From Eucalyptus grandis (taxonomy: Eukaryota > Streptophyta > Magnoliopsida > Myrtales > Myrtaceae): 64,000 bases of DNA. This document shows, piece after piece, positions 34,918-47,984 of the stretch. Within the stretch, counting starts at the first letter, position 1, and every line of letters starts with the position of its first letter. The DNA lies in the NCBI RefSeq assembly GCF_016545825.1, contig NC_052620.1, positions 10,354,001 to 10,418,000 on the forward strand, in the 5' to 3' direction. Under the pieces are notes generated by a model. The model was not told the DNA's origin. It searched no databases and saw only the letters and a program-made list of their open reading frames with translations. A program made the position numbers and the translations under genes.

Positions 34918-36019
34918 AGAGAGAAGAGATAAGATTTAGCATTTAGAATTATCTAGTGGTGTCGACTGAGAAGGACATTAAAGTTCACAGATGTACAGTA
35001 GTTATTTTAAAAGCAGAGGATCCAAAGTTCACACATAGAAAAAATAATGAATGAATTTTTAAGTATATTTATTTTTGTTTAGGGCTATATTTTTGGAGGA
35101 AATCTCATTCAATCAAGTCTCTAAATTACCAATGTAAATACCACATGCTTTTATTTTAGTTGAAATTATATATGGGTTATATGCATAATTTATATCCCGT
35201 CAGTATAAAGTATGATTAAAGAAATTTTCCTTCAATTTGGAGGAAGGTAAATATAACGTTTTGACAACTTTTATTGCTTAGTGACGACGATAACGTCGAT
35301 TAGAGACTATGGCGTATTATTTGGGTTGAAGAAAGGACAGCGTGCCCTAGCTTGCCGCCGACATTTGTGGCTTTATCAATTCCCAATTCAGTCCTTTTAC
35401 ATTACCGATTTCTAATTCAATTACGGGTATAATTCACATCAACACTAGCGCCTGAAAGTCAATTTTTCTGTTCCACACTGACTTTTAGGTTTATTGGTGG
35501 AGTTGTTGACCATTTATGTTGACAATTAACATCAACTTCGTTTGTGGGGCATGACCTTTAATCTTTCTTTCGCCTCGCGCTGGACTTTGGAAATCGAAAT
35601 TGGAAAGCTAAAATTGGAAGAGTGAATTGACTAATGTCAAGGGCACTTTTCCTACGGTGTTGCGCAATCTCAAACGACCAAATTGATGTGTGAAACCTCA
35701 GTCGTCCACTCGAAAATAATTGATGTCAATTGTTGAATGACAAAAACGTTTGTACGGTCGAATTAAAGCAAATAGCATTGAAACTCCGACATAATGTCCA
35801 TTCTACTAAGAATTATTTAAGTCATCTTTTTTTTGTCGAAAGATGAGTCTTGTTAATCAGTGCCCATACAGTACTAGTTGACACCACTATAATTAGTATA
35901 ACAGATAGAAGTGCACATTCAAAACTGAGTAATAAAGCATTTGGAAAAAGTCACTTACTCCATATAAAAACATTTATATTTCCAAAGTATAATTAATATT
36001 TCTTAACAAGTGGGCTCTC

Positions 36020-36022
<3 letters not shown>
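34918..36022. other. No gene seen
   Basis: AT-rich spacer with nothing recognisable. Confidence 0.5.

Positions 36023-36067
<45 letters not shown>
36023..36067. repeat. (AT)n microsatellite
   Basis: About 22 AT units. Confidence 0.95.
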
Positions 36068-36071
<4 letters not shown>

Positions 36072-36299
36072 ATGGATTCTGTTAATAAGTGTCCTTAAAA
36101 TAATCTCAGCTTTTTGCTTCAACGGTAATCTCTTTGTCGAATGAGAACTTCTCTCTCTACATGAGAATTATCTCCACTTGGTGGTGCTGCCAAGCCTTCC
36201 CTAATAAAGATCGCTGAACTTCTCATACGATTTTCCTCTTATTTGCATGGATTCGTCTTCTTTTCTCAGTCTTTTAACTCGGTCAACATTCTCATATGC

Positions 36300-37420
36300 A
36301 ACCGATCAAGAGGAGCAGCAGAAAAAGGCCCATGTGAGGGGGCAGACCCTCCCCGATGCCTCAATGAAGAACTGTTGGGGAAGTGGCACCAAATCCTAGT
36401 ATGATGTTGACCATGAGAAGATTGCTAGAGAAACAGCAAAATGATATTGTTAATTACATTGTGAGCCACATATCGAATGTGATCAAGCATTCAAGCCAAT
36501 GATAGTCAATGCTGTGAATGACAATCTGTCAAGGCCAGGATCATCCAATCGACCACCAACATTCCAAGCTAATCCTGTGGTTATCAAGGTATGTTCCTAG
36601 TTCTTCTAATTTTTGTATAATCTAGTCGATAGCAACATATAGGCAAAGCAAATTGGTCAACAGATCAATCAAATGCAGAAAAAGTTGAAAACATCAGGCC
36701 AGCAGTTGTTATAACAGCAACACAATTTGCCAAAGAAGTTCAACAAGAATTGGGTTTAAATAGGGGAATCATTAGGCATGTTTACCAAAAAAAATTATTT
36801 TGAATGAGTTGATAATCAACATTTTCCTAGAGATTTTAAAATTCCCGACTTTATAATATTCACTAACAAAGATGAACAATCGATCATTGAACATATCGGT
36901 TGATTTTAGCTAGATGTGGAGAAACACAAACAAATGAATTTTTAAGACTTAGGTTATTTCTTTGACTTTTTCAAGTACTACTTTCACTTGGTACATTAAT
37001 TTGTAACCTAATTCGGTGTGTGACTAGGAGGAGATGGAAAGAGAATTAAATTATCTATTCTATAAAACGGTACATGAGGTATCAATTGCCAACTTGGATA
37101 GACTTTATTAAAATAACAATGAGTCGGTAGACCGGTTTATTGCTTGGTTTAAGAAGGCTAAGAATATATGCCCCACTTCACTCTTTCTAAACATTAACGT
37201 CTATAGATTTGGCCTATAATGGTTTGAAATTTAATTTAAGAGAAAGATTTGAATGCCGAGACTTTGCTGATTTATTTCAATTAGCAACAAGGGTGTCTAA
37301 GTATGAACAATTGTTTCAAGATAGAGAGGGTCACATGAAAACTTTATACAAAACGTGGCTTCAATGGAAAGTTTTGAGTAAAATGATGAATTTGACCAAG
37401 ATAAAATTCGACAAGGAAAA
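36300..37420 (+). pseudogene. Ty3/gypsy gag remnant
   Basis: Around 36830 a frame reads FPRDFKIPDF then DEQSIIEHIG. Around 37125 it reads VDRFIAWFKKAKN. From about 37209 it reads YNGLKFNLRERFECRDFADL and LATRVSKYEQLFQ. These follow the order of plant gypsy capsid proteins (P..Y..P.F, ....EHI..F, ..V..FI.RFK.A...C, .GL....R...E..F.DF..L...VS.YE.L). Many stops and frameshifts are present, and no LTRs or pol were found. The second copy of the duplicated segment lacks it. Confidence 0.65.
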
Positions 37421-37421
37421 A

Positions 37422-37521
37422 TTATATTTGCCAATGAGGCATATAATGACCTTTGATTATAATCATTCGATTTATATTTGCCAATGAGGCATATAATGAC
37501 CTTTGATTATAATCATTCGAT
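37422..37521. repeat. Exact 50-bp tandem duplication
   Basis: The unit TTATATTTGCCAATGAGGCA (first 20 bases) repeats with a period of exactly 50 at the end of the gag remnant. Confidence 0.95.
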
Positions 37522-40500
37522 TCTTATAAAAGGTGGCGTAAGTTAATGCCAAAAAATGTCCAAATGTTCGATCGACATTGCTGAATGCAACCGATAAAGA
37601 GGTAACCAGGGAAGTGGATGCGACAGAATCATCAAGTAATGGAGCCTGATGTAACCATTTAGGTAATGGAGTCAACAACCATCAAGTAGTGGAGTAGAAA
37701 CCGTCAAGCAGTTAAGTCTAACCATTGAGTAGGGGAGTTGATAAATGTCAAATAGTGGAGTTAATAACTGTTGAGTAATGGAATTGATAATCATAATTGT
37801 AGGAGTTTGTGTAACCATTGGTTGTGGATTATGGATACCTCAAGTGTATTCTTTGTAAAAGTGCATCAATCAATCATAAAACTCGACGTTATTTGCAAAC
37901 TAATCTTTATCTTTACTTTCTTGCAATTTAAATGGCCGGTCGTGATTGCTTCCAGTCTTGTTATCTTTAATTTGCTAGTCAATTCGCATTTCCTGTGCAA
38001 ATTATCAACAAATGACACGCTTTACAACCTTTGTTGATTTCCACATGGATCCATCTATAATCTAAAACGTATTTAGTCGACACATTTGGCAAAACAAGTT
38101 TACACGCACTTCTTCCTCATACATCTTTAGATAGTTGATTGGCACTGCCAACTCTTTATATCACTTGTTGTTTAGGCTCACTGTCACCAACTTGCACTCA
38201 TCTCTCAACTTGTTTTTTCATCTCATCTACAATCCTTCATCGACGAGGGAAGCCACCTCATCTGGTACGAATCTAAAGGGAGCCCCTGGGGTCGATCATC
38301 CTATGCTGGAGAATGAGTATCCAGTCAGTGCAGAGTTACTGCATAGAGGACAAGCGATTTCTTGGAAGGTGGCGAACGAACGTGCTAAGCGATGGGGCAC
38401 CGACGCCTTGCGGAAGAGGTTGCTTTCTTTGTGTCGGTGAACACGAGGGACGTGGCCATATCACTGGCCGTACGCTCACTGAACCTATCACATGCATGTG
38501 CAAGCGGAAAAAAACAAAACCTATCCACTTCATGTACAATTAAAAACGAGAACGTGAGAGGTTCCACTATAACCCTACCTTTTCCAGTCACCACGTTAAC
38601 TGAAATGATCGGTTTTATTTCTGTATTTTGCTTAATCAAAATCTTGCAATTCATGCCTTTTCACTTTTTTAACGTACGAAACACTTCAACTTTCGCAAAA
38701 GGTAAATGTGGCATGTAAATTCGCATATAATCGTTTCATAATTTTTTTAAAATTTAAATAAGACTTTAAGTTCTGTTATGAGAAAAAGGAAAGATATTTG
38801 TGACCATAATTAGTGCCCCAAAAGGAAGAATTTGCGATATTCATTGGGATTATTGTCCATCATATTATACATTAATAAAATGAGTCTATAAAATATTGTT
38901 CTCTTTTTTGAGCAAATCATTTCCCAAAACAACTAATTTGTAAAGAGAAAAAGAAATGCCATTGGCCGAGCGAATCATTTAGTTTAATGAAGCCTAAACT
39001 TCAACGAAATCACGAAGTTTTCTAAGGCCGGACTATACGACATTAATATGTTAATAACAACTTCACCGAAACAAAGATAAGCTTGCATTACAATCTTCAT
39101 GCAACATGGCAGGGGATAAATTTTACTCCAATTACGCTTTGAGATGATTTACATCCCTTCAGTAGAATTTATGAAAAAATGACCTGCCATAAGAGTGAAT
39201 AGAGGGGAAGATGATTGGAAGATAAGTATAAATGACTGAAATACCATTATCTCTCTCTTCGATTTATGGTTTCTTCTTCGTATTATTGAAATATAATTTC
39301 GCCAAATCATTTGATAAAAAATAAACCATTAATTGTGTTCTCGTAAACTGGCATAAATAATGGAATATAACTTCTTCTTTTTCAGAGGGACGGGGTTGGA
39401 ATCACGATCTGGTCAATTTCTCATTTTCCCCGAATGTTAAGACCCCATTCCTAATTTATCTTGCATGAACTAAGTCCAAAGAAAGTCTAGATTCACTCAT
39501 CTTGCTCTCCAAGAATTGGTGATATTTGCATTCTTTATTTGGTTAAGGGATCATCTCAATTGTGAGCAAAGCAAACCGTGGATAAAAGGAAGTAAAGTGA
39601 AAAGATTGAAAATTTCTACTGAAACTTGATTTTTGGGAAAAATGAACACTGAGCTATGGAGGGAAAGTAGACCTATCATGTGTGCGTGGGCAAGTGAAAT
39701 GAGGAATGTGGAATCTTTTGGTTAAGTGTATGAAGATGGTGTGATAAGTGATAATGGAATAATGTGTAAAGGACGAAGGATGTGGGAGGTTCATGACCGA
39801 AGTGTAAAGGTACAGGCCACCAACCAAGGATAAAGAATTGGGATAGGCGATAGTTCACCATCAATATGTAAAGGAATGCTCAACTGGCCAAGGAAAAAGA
39901 ACTGTTTAATTCACCACCAACAATATAAGATAAAGAATTGGGATAAATATTCACTCACGTAAAGGAATTCTCATATATTCATCAAATTTGTCTTACAACT
40001 AAGAACTCTACTCTATTTGTAGAGGGACTAAAACATAGGAAATAACAAACAAAGAAGAGACATGGGAACTAGAAAGCAATTTAAGACCTAGTTACTGGAA
40101 AATGCATTAATGACATGAAGACTTGAAAGCTTGACTCTTCAGTCTTCTAGTTTATCTTCATCCACCAGCCTTGATCACAAGATAATCATCTTAGAAGTTC
40201 AACTAACAACAAGGAAATCGCTTAAATTAGCCTCCTATAATATTGTGTTTATTTGCGTTGACATTGACAACTATACTGATGAATCCATAACTTAAAACGT
40301 TATCAACAATGAAGCAGCTCCTTATTCGATTGTTCAGTAGTCAATTGCTAAACATTCTTGCGTATCGCTGTCTTGATCAATAGTCTTCTTCATTCTGGAT
40401 CTATCAAATCAAGTTATGACCAAGATATGTTTTGGTTCGAGTGAATATCCGATTTTGCTGGGCTCATTGATAGAATCCTATTAGAACTTAAGGATTGTTC

Positions 40501-41178
40501 CATTAAATCGGATGCTCCCATATTTACCTTCAATTTCTTCTGTATGCCTCCTCGCTATAGGAGGACAAGAGGGGAGTCAGCCGAACATATATTCAGCCGG
40601 AAAAACTCCCAAACACACCATATATTCAGAGACACAATGACTTGATCACCTCGCTTGACTCCGTCTCATTTTGGACTCAATCATACGTACGTCATCATCT
40701 TCACTTAAATGATCATCGTAGCTGCCTTCGCCTGAGCAGCCCAGTCCGAGCTCAACCTCCCATCTTACCTTGCCATCATAAACTAGATGTTGTTTCTTTG
40801 TAGTTCTTTGTGGACCTTACAACATGTGCAGAATTGGACAACCAGCTCATCGTCCGGCCACATAAGATCGGTCCATCACTGGTCCAAACTCGCTGTTTAT
40901 CTTGATTGCTACAGCGTCACTGTTTATTCGTGGCCGCCATCCACTGGCACGTGCTGATTGGGTTGCTATCTTTGTCATTGATTGCTCAATTTTATTATTT
41001 TAGTATTATGCATGATAACATAGATCTACATGTTTGAGGAAATAAAATTGGAAAGAGAAAAGGTACCAATAAACTAATGGTGACTCTAATGTAGTTGATA
41101 AATAATTAATAAGACATCAAGTTATGATCTATAGAGCACGAAAGAGTCCATGTGAATTATTCGCGCCTACTTAGCAAT

Positions 41179-41343
41179 TCAGGAGGGTCGTGACAGTCTT
41201 ATTTCTGCTGTCCATTCCCTCGGCAATCCGAACTTTGTTCCATGGTGATGCTCTGGTTCTCCTGTTTTGGGTGGTTGATCCACAATCACTGGCGCTAGTT
41301 CATTTTCTGGTTCTACTTTGATTTGACTCGTTTCGTCAGTCAT
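41179..41343 (-). pseudogene. Short conserved reading frame preceded by a splice-acceptor-like site (unrecognised)
   Basis: 54 codons on the minus strand: MTDETSQIKVEPENELAPVI, later EHHHGTKFGLPREWTAEIRL, stop at 41179. A pyrimidine-rich TTTTCGACAG lies 27 nt before the ATG, and copy B keeps the same arrangement (TTTTTTACAG). It may be a gene-fragment exon. The phrase LPREWTAEIRL recalls the start of plant methyl-CpG-binding domains, but that likeness is weak and I do not assign it. Confidence 0.25.
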
Positions 41344-42644
41344 TCTAGTTTTTGCCTACCGCCTCGACATCTGTCGAAAACAAAGAAGACCATTCATAGA
41401 ATTAAGCTATACACGTGGATTATGTAAGAAAAATATGGCTTCGAACTGGGTAGAACAATGAAGACGGATATTCAGAGTATTTAAATCGGACTTTGAGGCG
41501 TGATATCATTTTTTTTAAAGATTTATTTGCCCCACAACGTTGCTAATGATCATCAGAAAAATTTTTCCAGGATACAACAAAGTCTCAAATGAAAATGTTA
41601 AATATCAATTCTAGTATTTCTCCATGATTTCTCTAAGAAACAATTGAAAAATTGGCTGTAGTTTTTTCAGAAAGTAGACTCGAAAAAATGACCACTCTTT
41701 TCCTTCCGAAAATTAACAAGTATATATATGAAACAGTCTTGCAACTCTTCGTGAAAATTGCCAAAGAATAAACAAACACGTCCTTTAGAAATTGTACGGA
41801 TAAACAAATGCGACTCTTCGGAAGAAGTCGAAAACCGAACATTTGCAACCCTTTGGGAAAAGTTGCAAACCGAATAAGTAATTTTTCCAAAGGTTGTCTT
41901 GAAAAGACACAAACAAAATTCGAAATAATAATTTTTTTAAATAAATAAAATTTCGAATTTTCATTTTTTATATTTATTTCCGAAAAACCTCAAAACAAAA
42001 GGCAACCTTTGAATTGATTAAAAATTAATAACATGAAAAAATAAATAAATAACAGAGGGATTAGTACTAATTAAACCGCTAAATGCGCCAAAATCACGTA
42101 CCCGCACGTGGATATGATGGGGTCTAGCCTCACCCAATCATTCCTTTAAGTATATTAAGGAAATCCCACACTTTTAAATTGGTCAACTTCCTCCCATTTT
42201 TCTTATGTGAGATAAGGAAAAAACACTCCGTTTGTTTTGACAAACAAACCTCTAACACTTGCATGCAATTAATGATGACGATGATGATCAATATGAGAGG
42301 CGAGAAACGCTTAAAAAACCTTCTCTAGATTTTAGCGAGGTTTTTGTGTTCACGACATCTTGCGAAGTATCAAAACTTTATTTGTCACCTTGTCATATCT
42401 CGAATTGTTATCTAATCTGTTCCCCAAATCAAATTATGCATGATGCACCAGTTCAGACCTCGCCCTATAATCTTACAAACCTTTCCCACCTCCGGCCATG
42501 CATGCTTCACGTTAGCATCTTTGATGAATTATTCTGGCATCACTTTGGAGAGAAGCACTGCAACGACCAAAATTGAGCATAGAAATCCCAGATCAGTAGA
42601 CCTTTACAAAGATTTACTAATTTAGGGAAAATAACGTAAGAAAG

Positions 42645-43241
42645 TAGGGGTGTGCAAAAAAATCAGAAACCCCTGGACTACCCGAAACCAGACTAGGACC
42701 AGCGGTTCCCAAGGAAATTAGTCCGGTTCCCGATTCTAAGCGGTAATATATAAATATATTTAATTTTTAAGAAAAATTTCTGACAAAAAATTTAAGAAAA
42801 ATGAAAACTCTAAAATCACTAATCTCAATCTCAACACCCAGTGCTTGTCTTGTCCCACTCTCATCTTCCATGAGTCATCTCTCTATCTCTCATTCATGGT
42901 ATTGACTCTCAAGCTCAACGTCCATCAACTCATGGCGTCAACTCTCAACTTTTAATATGAGCCATATCTTTTTACTGATCTTGCAATTAAGAATATAAGA
43001 GTTCTTTGTTTTTTGCTTTACTTTGGCTTGTTGGAAAATGTTAAACTAAGTGCATGAAGCTTGATAGGACCGGCTCCATGAACCCTCCCATGAACCTGAT
43101 TGAATCGGTGGTTCGGTTTTCAAGTGAATCCATGAAACTAACAGATGATTCTTGGTTCTAATTTTTTGGAATCAATCCTTCGTGGGCGGTTTCTAGTTTC
43201 AGGTAGGAACCGCCCACTTGGACCATGCTCACCTCTATCTA
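42645..43241. mobile_element. Non-autonomous hAT element, 597 bp
   Basis: The left end TAGGGGTGTGCA matches the 25717 element. The right end is GAGCAT-like/CTCACCTCTA plus four bases. The flanks are TAAGAAAG (42637-42644) and TAAGGAAG (43242-43249). Copy B has the uninterrupted site TAAGAAAGCAGAGAG, which confirms the insertion. Confidence 0.88.
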
Positions 43242-43753
43242 TAAGGAAGTAGAGAGATGAGAATTCAAGAGAATAACAGCATATATTCATAGATGAGCGT
43301 AGATAAGAAGGATCAATTCTAAGATGGAAGGTCTATTTTCGTTTAACTAGTCTCCATTAAGGGTGAATATGGTTTTACATTATCAGGCATGTGTTTCAAA
43401 ATTTTCTTATTTTATCCTTTAGGTAAAAGATCAATACAGACACATATCTGATTTCCTTTTCAGGAAAATAATTTTATGGGTATTAAATATTTGAGGCATG
43501 CTTACTAAAAATACTCCGAAAATCTAAGTCAAAATATCAATGCACATGAATTCTCTGAATATGGTTTGTTGCACAGGATCAATACATGCTTAAATAGAAT
43601 TTGGCATTAAGTGAGTTCAATTACTTAATGATTGTTGAATGCGTAATCATAAATCTTTTTTTTTTTTTTTTTACCCTATCCTCTCTCTCTCTACATTCCT
43701 TCTCATAGTTTGCTGGAATGGGGAACGAGATTTCTTACATTTTAAGCACTAAG

Positions 43754-44209
43754 TGTTGGATGCAAATTGCGCAACTCCAAGATCTCCATAACTAGAACAA
43801 GAACATACATAATTGAGTAGAAAGATTAACGCATCTATTTTGAGATCCATCATTCTTGAAGCAAAAGCGGAAACACAATGTTCCACGCACAAGTCCTTCT
43901 TCTCTATTGCCCTCCGTATCACTGGCTTAATAAGGCAGCTCCCTCACGTTTAGTGTTAGGTAAACGCTACTTAGGTGAGGATGCATGTGAGAATTAGGAT
44001 TAGATGAGAGACTTGAGCACTATTTATAGAGTTTACAGCCATGCCTCCTCATTACGGGCCAGGCTCAACTCAGCCCACACTAGCCAGCCCCATATTAGAT
44101 TAATTAAGAAACATTTTATCTCACCTTAGACCAGCCATGTTTTACGGTAGCCATAAAAACAATAAATTATAATATCAATTAATGTAGTTCACATAGGAAA
44201 ACTCTTACA
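43754..44209 (-). mobile_element. Solo LTR of a copia-type element, 456 bp
   Basis: Plus-strand ends TGTTGG and CTTACA. An exact 5-bp duplication CTAAG lies at 43749-43753 and 44210-44214. Copy B has the empty site CACTAAGAATAACC. The sequence is related to the LTR at 58575-59003, whose primer site sets the strand. Confidence 0.88.
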
Positions 44210-44936
44210 CTAAGAACAATCATAATTATGTTTTTCCACTAGCACACCCCACTTGAACGCATGTTTTGTCGTGTACTGGTAGAGAATCAAATGAATATCG
44301 TTACGGTACGGGTGAATGTTCGACACTTAAGCAAGTCGTAAATATATCATAAAAAAAGGGCAATAAAAGGGCCGGAGTAAAATATGCTTGTCTCCGCACA
44401 TCATGGCCTTATGATAGTCAACTCCAATTGATCGAAACATATTCAATTGGAATAGATTTTAGACTTTTTAGTAAATTTTCCGAAGAATAAAGACATTGAC
44501 ATGTGGAATAGACGACCTGCGATAATGGTGCCATTGGGGGTGTGGGGCCAATATTCCTAGTGGCCTAGAGGTACTCGCTTGCAAAAATAGTGCGTGTATC
44601 TCTTTTTGGTGAATGAATTCTCAACCTTTGGCCATTCAGTGCATCTAGTGATGAAGGTCGTCCACCTTAGATCCATAAGTCCAAAAGCTGAAAGTAGTAC
44701 CGAATATAGTGATGTACCCTACGACATTAAGTATTTGGACATTTCACGGCATGTTTGGGAGCTTAATTCTAAATAAAATAAAATTAAAAAACATCTCAAA
44801 TTTTAGGTCTAATTCTAATTTTGTCTCGAACTTTTTTTTGTTTCAAAAAAATAAAATATTTCACTATAGTATCAAATCCGTTGCTATATCCAAAAATCAT
44901 GCCAATTTTTTTTCAAAATTATCAACATCATGACTA

Positions 44937-45503
44937 GGTAGAGCCTATTTGGTTATACTCCAATTCCTTCATATTTCTATTCTTTTGTTCTCTAAAACAT
45001 AAAAAGAACATAAATTTATTTGATAACATCAACTAATTTTCTATTCCTGGAACAGTTAGTGGTCAAGGAATAGATTTGAAATAGAAACAAGAAGTATAAA
45101 AAAGTTACTTTTTTATTCTCGGGATAATTTTTGAAGCCAAGTCATTTTTTTTTTTTCTTCTTCTTCCTCCTCCCGTCGGTCACTAGGCCTTGGGAAGCCT
45201 CGCCAGCCATTATCAAGGCTTGGCAATCGGCCAGAGGAGGAAGAAGAAAAGAGGAAAAAAAGAAAAGGAAAAAAATATAAAAATCTCATAAAATTATTAA
45301 AAAGTTAAAATAATTTTATGTCACAAAAATTTGTGGTTTGTATCGAGTGTGTTCCTGTTCTATTTCTACTCTAGGAATATAAATTTTGTACAGTTACCAA
45401 ACATGTTCAAATGCTCATAAACTCCTCCAGGAAACATAATCAGAAAAAAACTATTTCTAAGTAAAAAAAAATCTTGGGAACATAATAGTTACCCAGTGCA
45501 CCC
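44937..45503. mobile_element. PIF/Harbinger-like foldback element, 567 bp (copy A)
   Basis: Left end GGTAGAGCCTATTTGGTTAT, reversed right end GGGTGCACTGGGTAAC. The flanks are CTA and TTA (TTA duplication, left one mutated; copy B still has TTA). T-rich and A-rich inverted arms surround a GC-rich centre (GGCCTTGGGAAGCCTCGCCA). It is present in both duplicates, so it is older than the duplication. Confidence 0.75.
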
Positions 45504-45583
45504 TTAGAGATTCATTCTATTCTTCACCAACACCCTCACATTCATGTGGAACAACAACAACCTCTTGATGTTTATTTTTTGGA

Positions 45584-45588
45584 GAAAC
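45584..45588. other. Target-site duplication GAAAC, left
   Basis: Exact match to 47193-47197. Confidence 0.85.
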
Positions 45589-47192
45589 TGTTGGGGCTAA
45601 CAATACAACCTAGAGAGGGTGAATAGGTTGTTTGACAACTGTGAAAGACATTTGCAGAAGATAACAAGTCCAACTTCAAACATTGGTAGAAATAGATTGA
45701 AGAAATTATGTGTGAGCGCTCCTGTTTAATAGAACATGATAATAAAGATCAGGTAATGCAAATAGTGAAGAGATAGAAGATTCACAAGCAGATAATCCAC
45801 TAATAATCTTCAAGAAAAGTTACAATCAACAAGTACCGCTTCTAGTAGATCACTCTACTAGGAGTCGTGTATTGCTATCACTCTTATACACTTGCTCTTG
45901 TCACTGATTACAAACAATAGCATCCCCCAAACAATGACATCGGGATTATATAGCAGCTGACAACAAAATAAGAGCAAAGAACAAGACTCAAAGCACGACT
46001 CATCTTGTTCGATTTCTCCCAATCCAACTACTTTTTTTGGGCTCAATATATAGCCATCCATCCTCAAATGATTGTTAGCCATCAAAATCCTCAAGTAGCC
46101 ATTGGTTCTAGCCGTCGCCAATAGCAAACCGTTGCTAAAGATTGTCATAATGGCTCTCTGATAGCAACTGTTCCCCAATAGTGTCACTGTACTTTTATCA
46201 AACTTGCTCATTAATGCCAAAACTACTCTTGATAAACTCCGGTGATCTTTTTGCAAATCATAAGCCTTTGCAACGGCTATTTTCTTTTTTTGAATGTTCC
46301 AGACAGGTGGTCAAGTGAGTAGCACATTTCAGGACTAAATACCCTTATGATCCCTTACACATAATTAGGATGATGTGCAGATCTTTGCTAGTTTGTTGAT
46401 TCTATTCGCTGACAAACCATGTGGGCGACTTGCGATCAATCATCCAATGATCCTCTTAGCTTCTTCAACATACAAAGACTTCTAAGGACATCAGCATCCT
46501 CACTGATTCCTCATCTTCGTTGATTAACCATATCAGTTTCTAAAGATCTCCAAGAACATCAGCATCTTCGTTGTTCCTCATCTTCATTGATTTAACTGAG
46601 TCAGCTTCTAAAGATCTTCAAGGACACCACATATACATGCTGGTTCCTCATCTTCACTAATCTCATAAGGATCACTAGTATTGTCATAGTCTTCCATGTC
46701 ATTTGGATAAGATAGTTGCTCTTTGTCAACAATCTATTGCACCCGATCTTTCTGGTTCTTCCAAGCATATTGGCAATTTCAACTCTACCAAGCTGTTCAT
46801 CTTTATGGTCCTTCCAAGTTTTGTCGAACATTTCCATTTTAGGCTTGTTCACCTCACCAGGTCTATCCAACTATTCACCTCCAAGCCATCATGAACATCC
46901 CCATTCTTCTCAGCTTGTTCACCCTCGATTAAGGTCCTTCCATATGTTCATCTTATATCCTTCCAACTTGTAGACATCTTCAATGCCCAATACCTTGTTC
47001 ACCTCAAATATTAGCAAAGCACTTAGGACAATAGTAGAGTACTCATCCTATTGAAATCTCCGATGCTATTTTATAACAATATATGCATTTCGGCCTGTGC
47101 ATATATCACATGGTACTACTCAATCAATACACACATTAGTAACCTTTGATTGTCTTTGTCATCTTCAAAACAACATAAGGATTTTCCCAACA
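45589..47192. mobile_element. Solo LTR, 1.6 kb, copia (SIRE/Maximus-like)
   Basis: Ends TGTTGGGGC...TTTTCCCAACA form a 7-bp terminal inverted repeat. Flanked by GAAAC on both sides. The near-terminal phrase CCTAGAGAGGGTGAATAGG is typical of SIRE-type LTR ends, which would place the element on the minus strand. Minus-strand frames 45858-46256 and 46601-46870 lie inside the LTR and show no motifs. Confidence 0.85.
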
Positions 47193-47197
47193 GAAAC
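47193..47197. other. Target-site duplication GAAAC, right
   Basis: Exact match to 45584-45588. Confidence 0.85.
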
Positions 47198-47352
47198 TAA
47201 TGTCAATTTTCGGGGAAACTAGCCTAGTGACCCGCCGCCGACCCCCCCCCCACTTTAACCGCTAACAACGCAGAGTTTCAAACCCTTGACCTCCTTCGCT
47301 GGAGGAGAAATCTCAACCAAGTGTGCTGCCCATGGGTGGGTGACCAATATAT

Positions 47353-47362
47353 AAGATTCATT
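47353..47362. other. Target-site duplication AAGATTCATT, left
   Basis: Exact match to 47877-47886. Confidence 0.9.
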
Positions 47363-47641
47363 AGGAAAATTTTCCAAAAAGTCATAAATCTATTGTATTT
47401 TTGCTAATCTAATCTTAAACTTTTAAACTTTGCCAATTGGATCTATCCAACCAATTTTGTCCCAAAATTGCTAATGTGAACGCCAACTGCCCTACTTGGC
47501 ATGGACAACATTGATATGAATAATTTTTAATAATATTTTAATATTTTTTGCCTAAATTTGGGTGGGGAGTGGGACCCTCACCTAGACTAGACTGTTGAGG
47601 GTCGGTTAGTGACCTTGCTGACCTAGGGTTAGGGAAAAAAT

Positions 47642-47678
<37 letters not shown>

Positions 47679-47876
47679 AAAATTATTCACGTCAGTGAGA
47701 ACGGTGCCATGTAGGACTATCAATGTCTACATCAATGATTTTTTTTTAATTAAAATTGATTGAATGGATTCAATTGGCAAAATGTGAAAAAATTTAGACT
47801 CATTGGAAAAATTGAAAAATTTAGAATTGAATTGACAAAAGTATTATGGGTTTAGGATTCTTTAGATAAATTTTCC
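47363..47876. mobile_element. Mutator-like MITE, 514 bp, long terminal inverted repeats
   Basis: The left arm (GGAAAATTTTCCAAAAAGTC) and reversed right arm (GGAAAATTTATCTAAAGAAT) stay alignable for about 170 bp each. The centre has a GC-richer patch and an (AT)n tract at 47645-47673. The 10-bp exact flanking duplication fits Mutator-type insertion. Confidence 0.9.
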
Positions 47877-47984
47877 AAGATTCATTTATATGTAATTAGA
47901 TGTGGTGATCTTAGAGGTAACTTGATACAAAGAATTAAAAGCAACCTAACATTAAGGAGAATTAGCACTATCCAAGTTCATATC

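Larger units (their letters stand above)
37690..45503. repeat. Segmental duplication, copy A
   Basis: Collinear with 52120-58340 in direct orientation. A small outlying block at 36110-36270 matches 50645-50820. Clear anchors include GCACCGACGCCTTGCGGAAG (38398 and 53279), CTATAGGAGGACAAGAGGGG (40554 and 55347) and TTTACAAAGATTTACTAATT (42602 and 56576). Copies differ by many substitutions, so the duplication is old. Insertions specific to this copy: hAT 42645-43241 and solo LTR 43754-44209. Confidence 0.92.

Noticed and set aside
45858..46256. 132-codon minus-strand frame as a gene
   Set aside because: Contained within a solo LTR bounded by an exact target duplication; no motifs.
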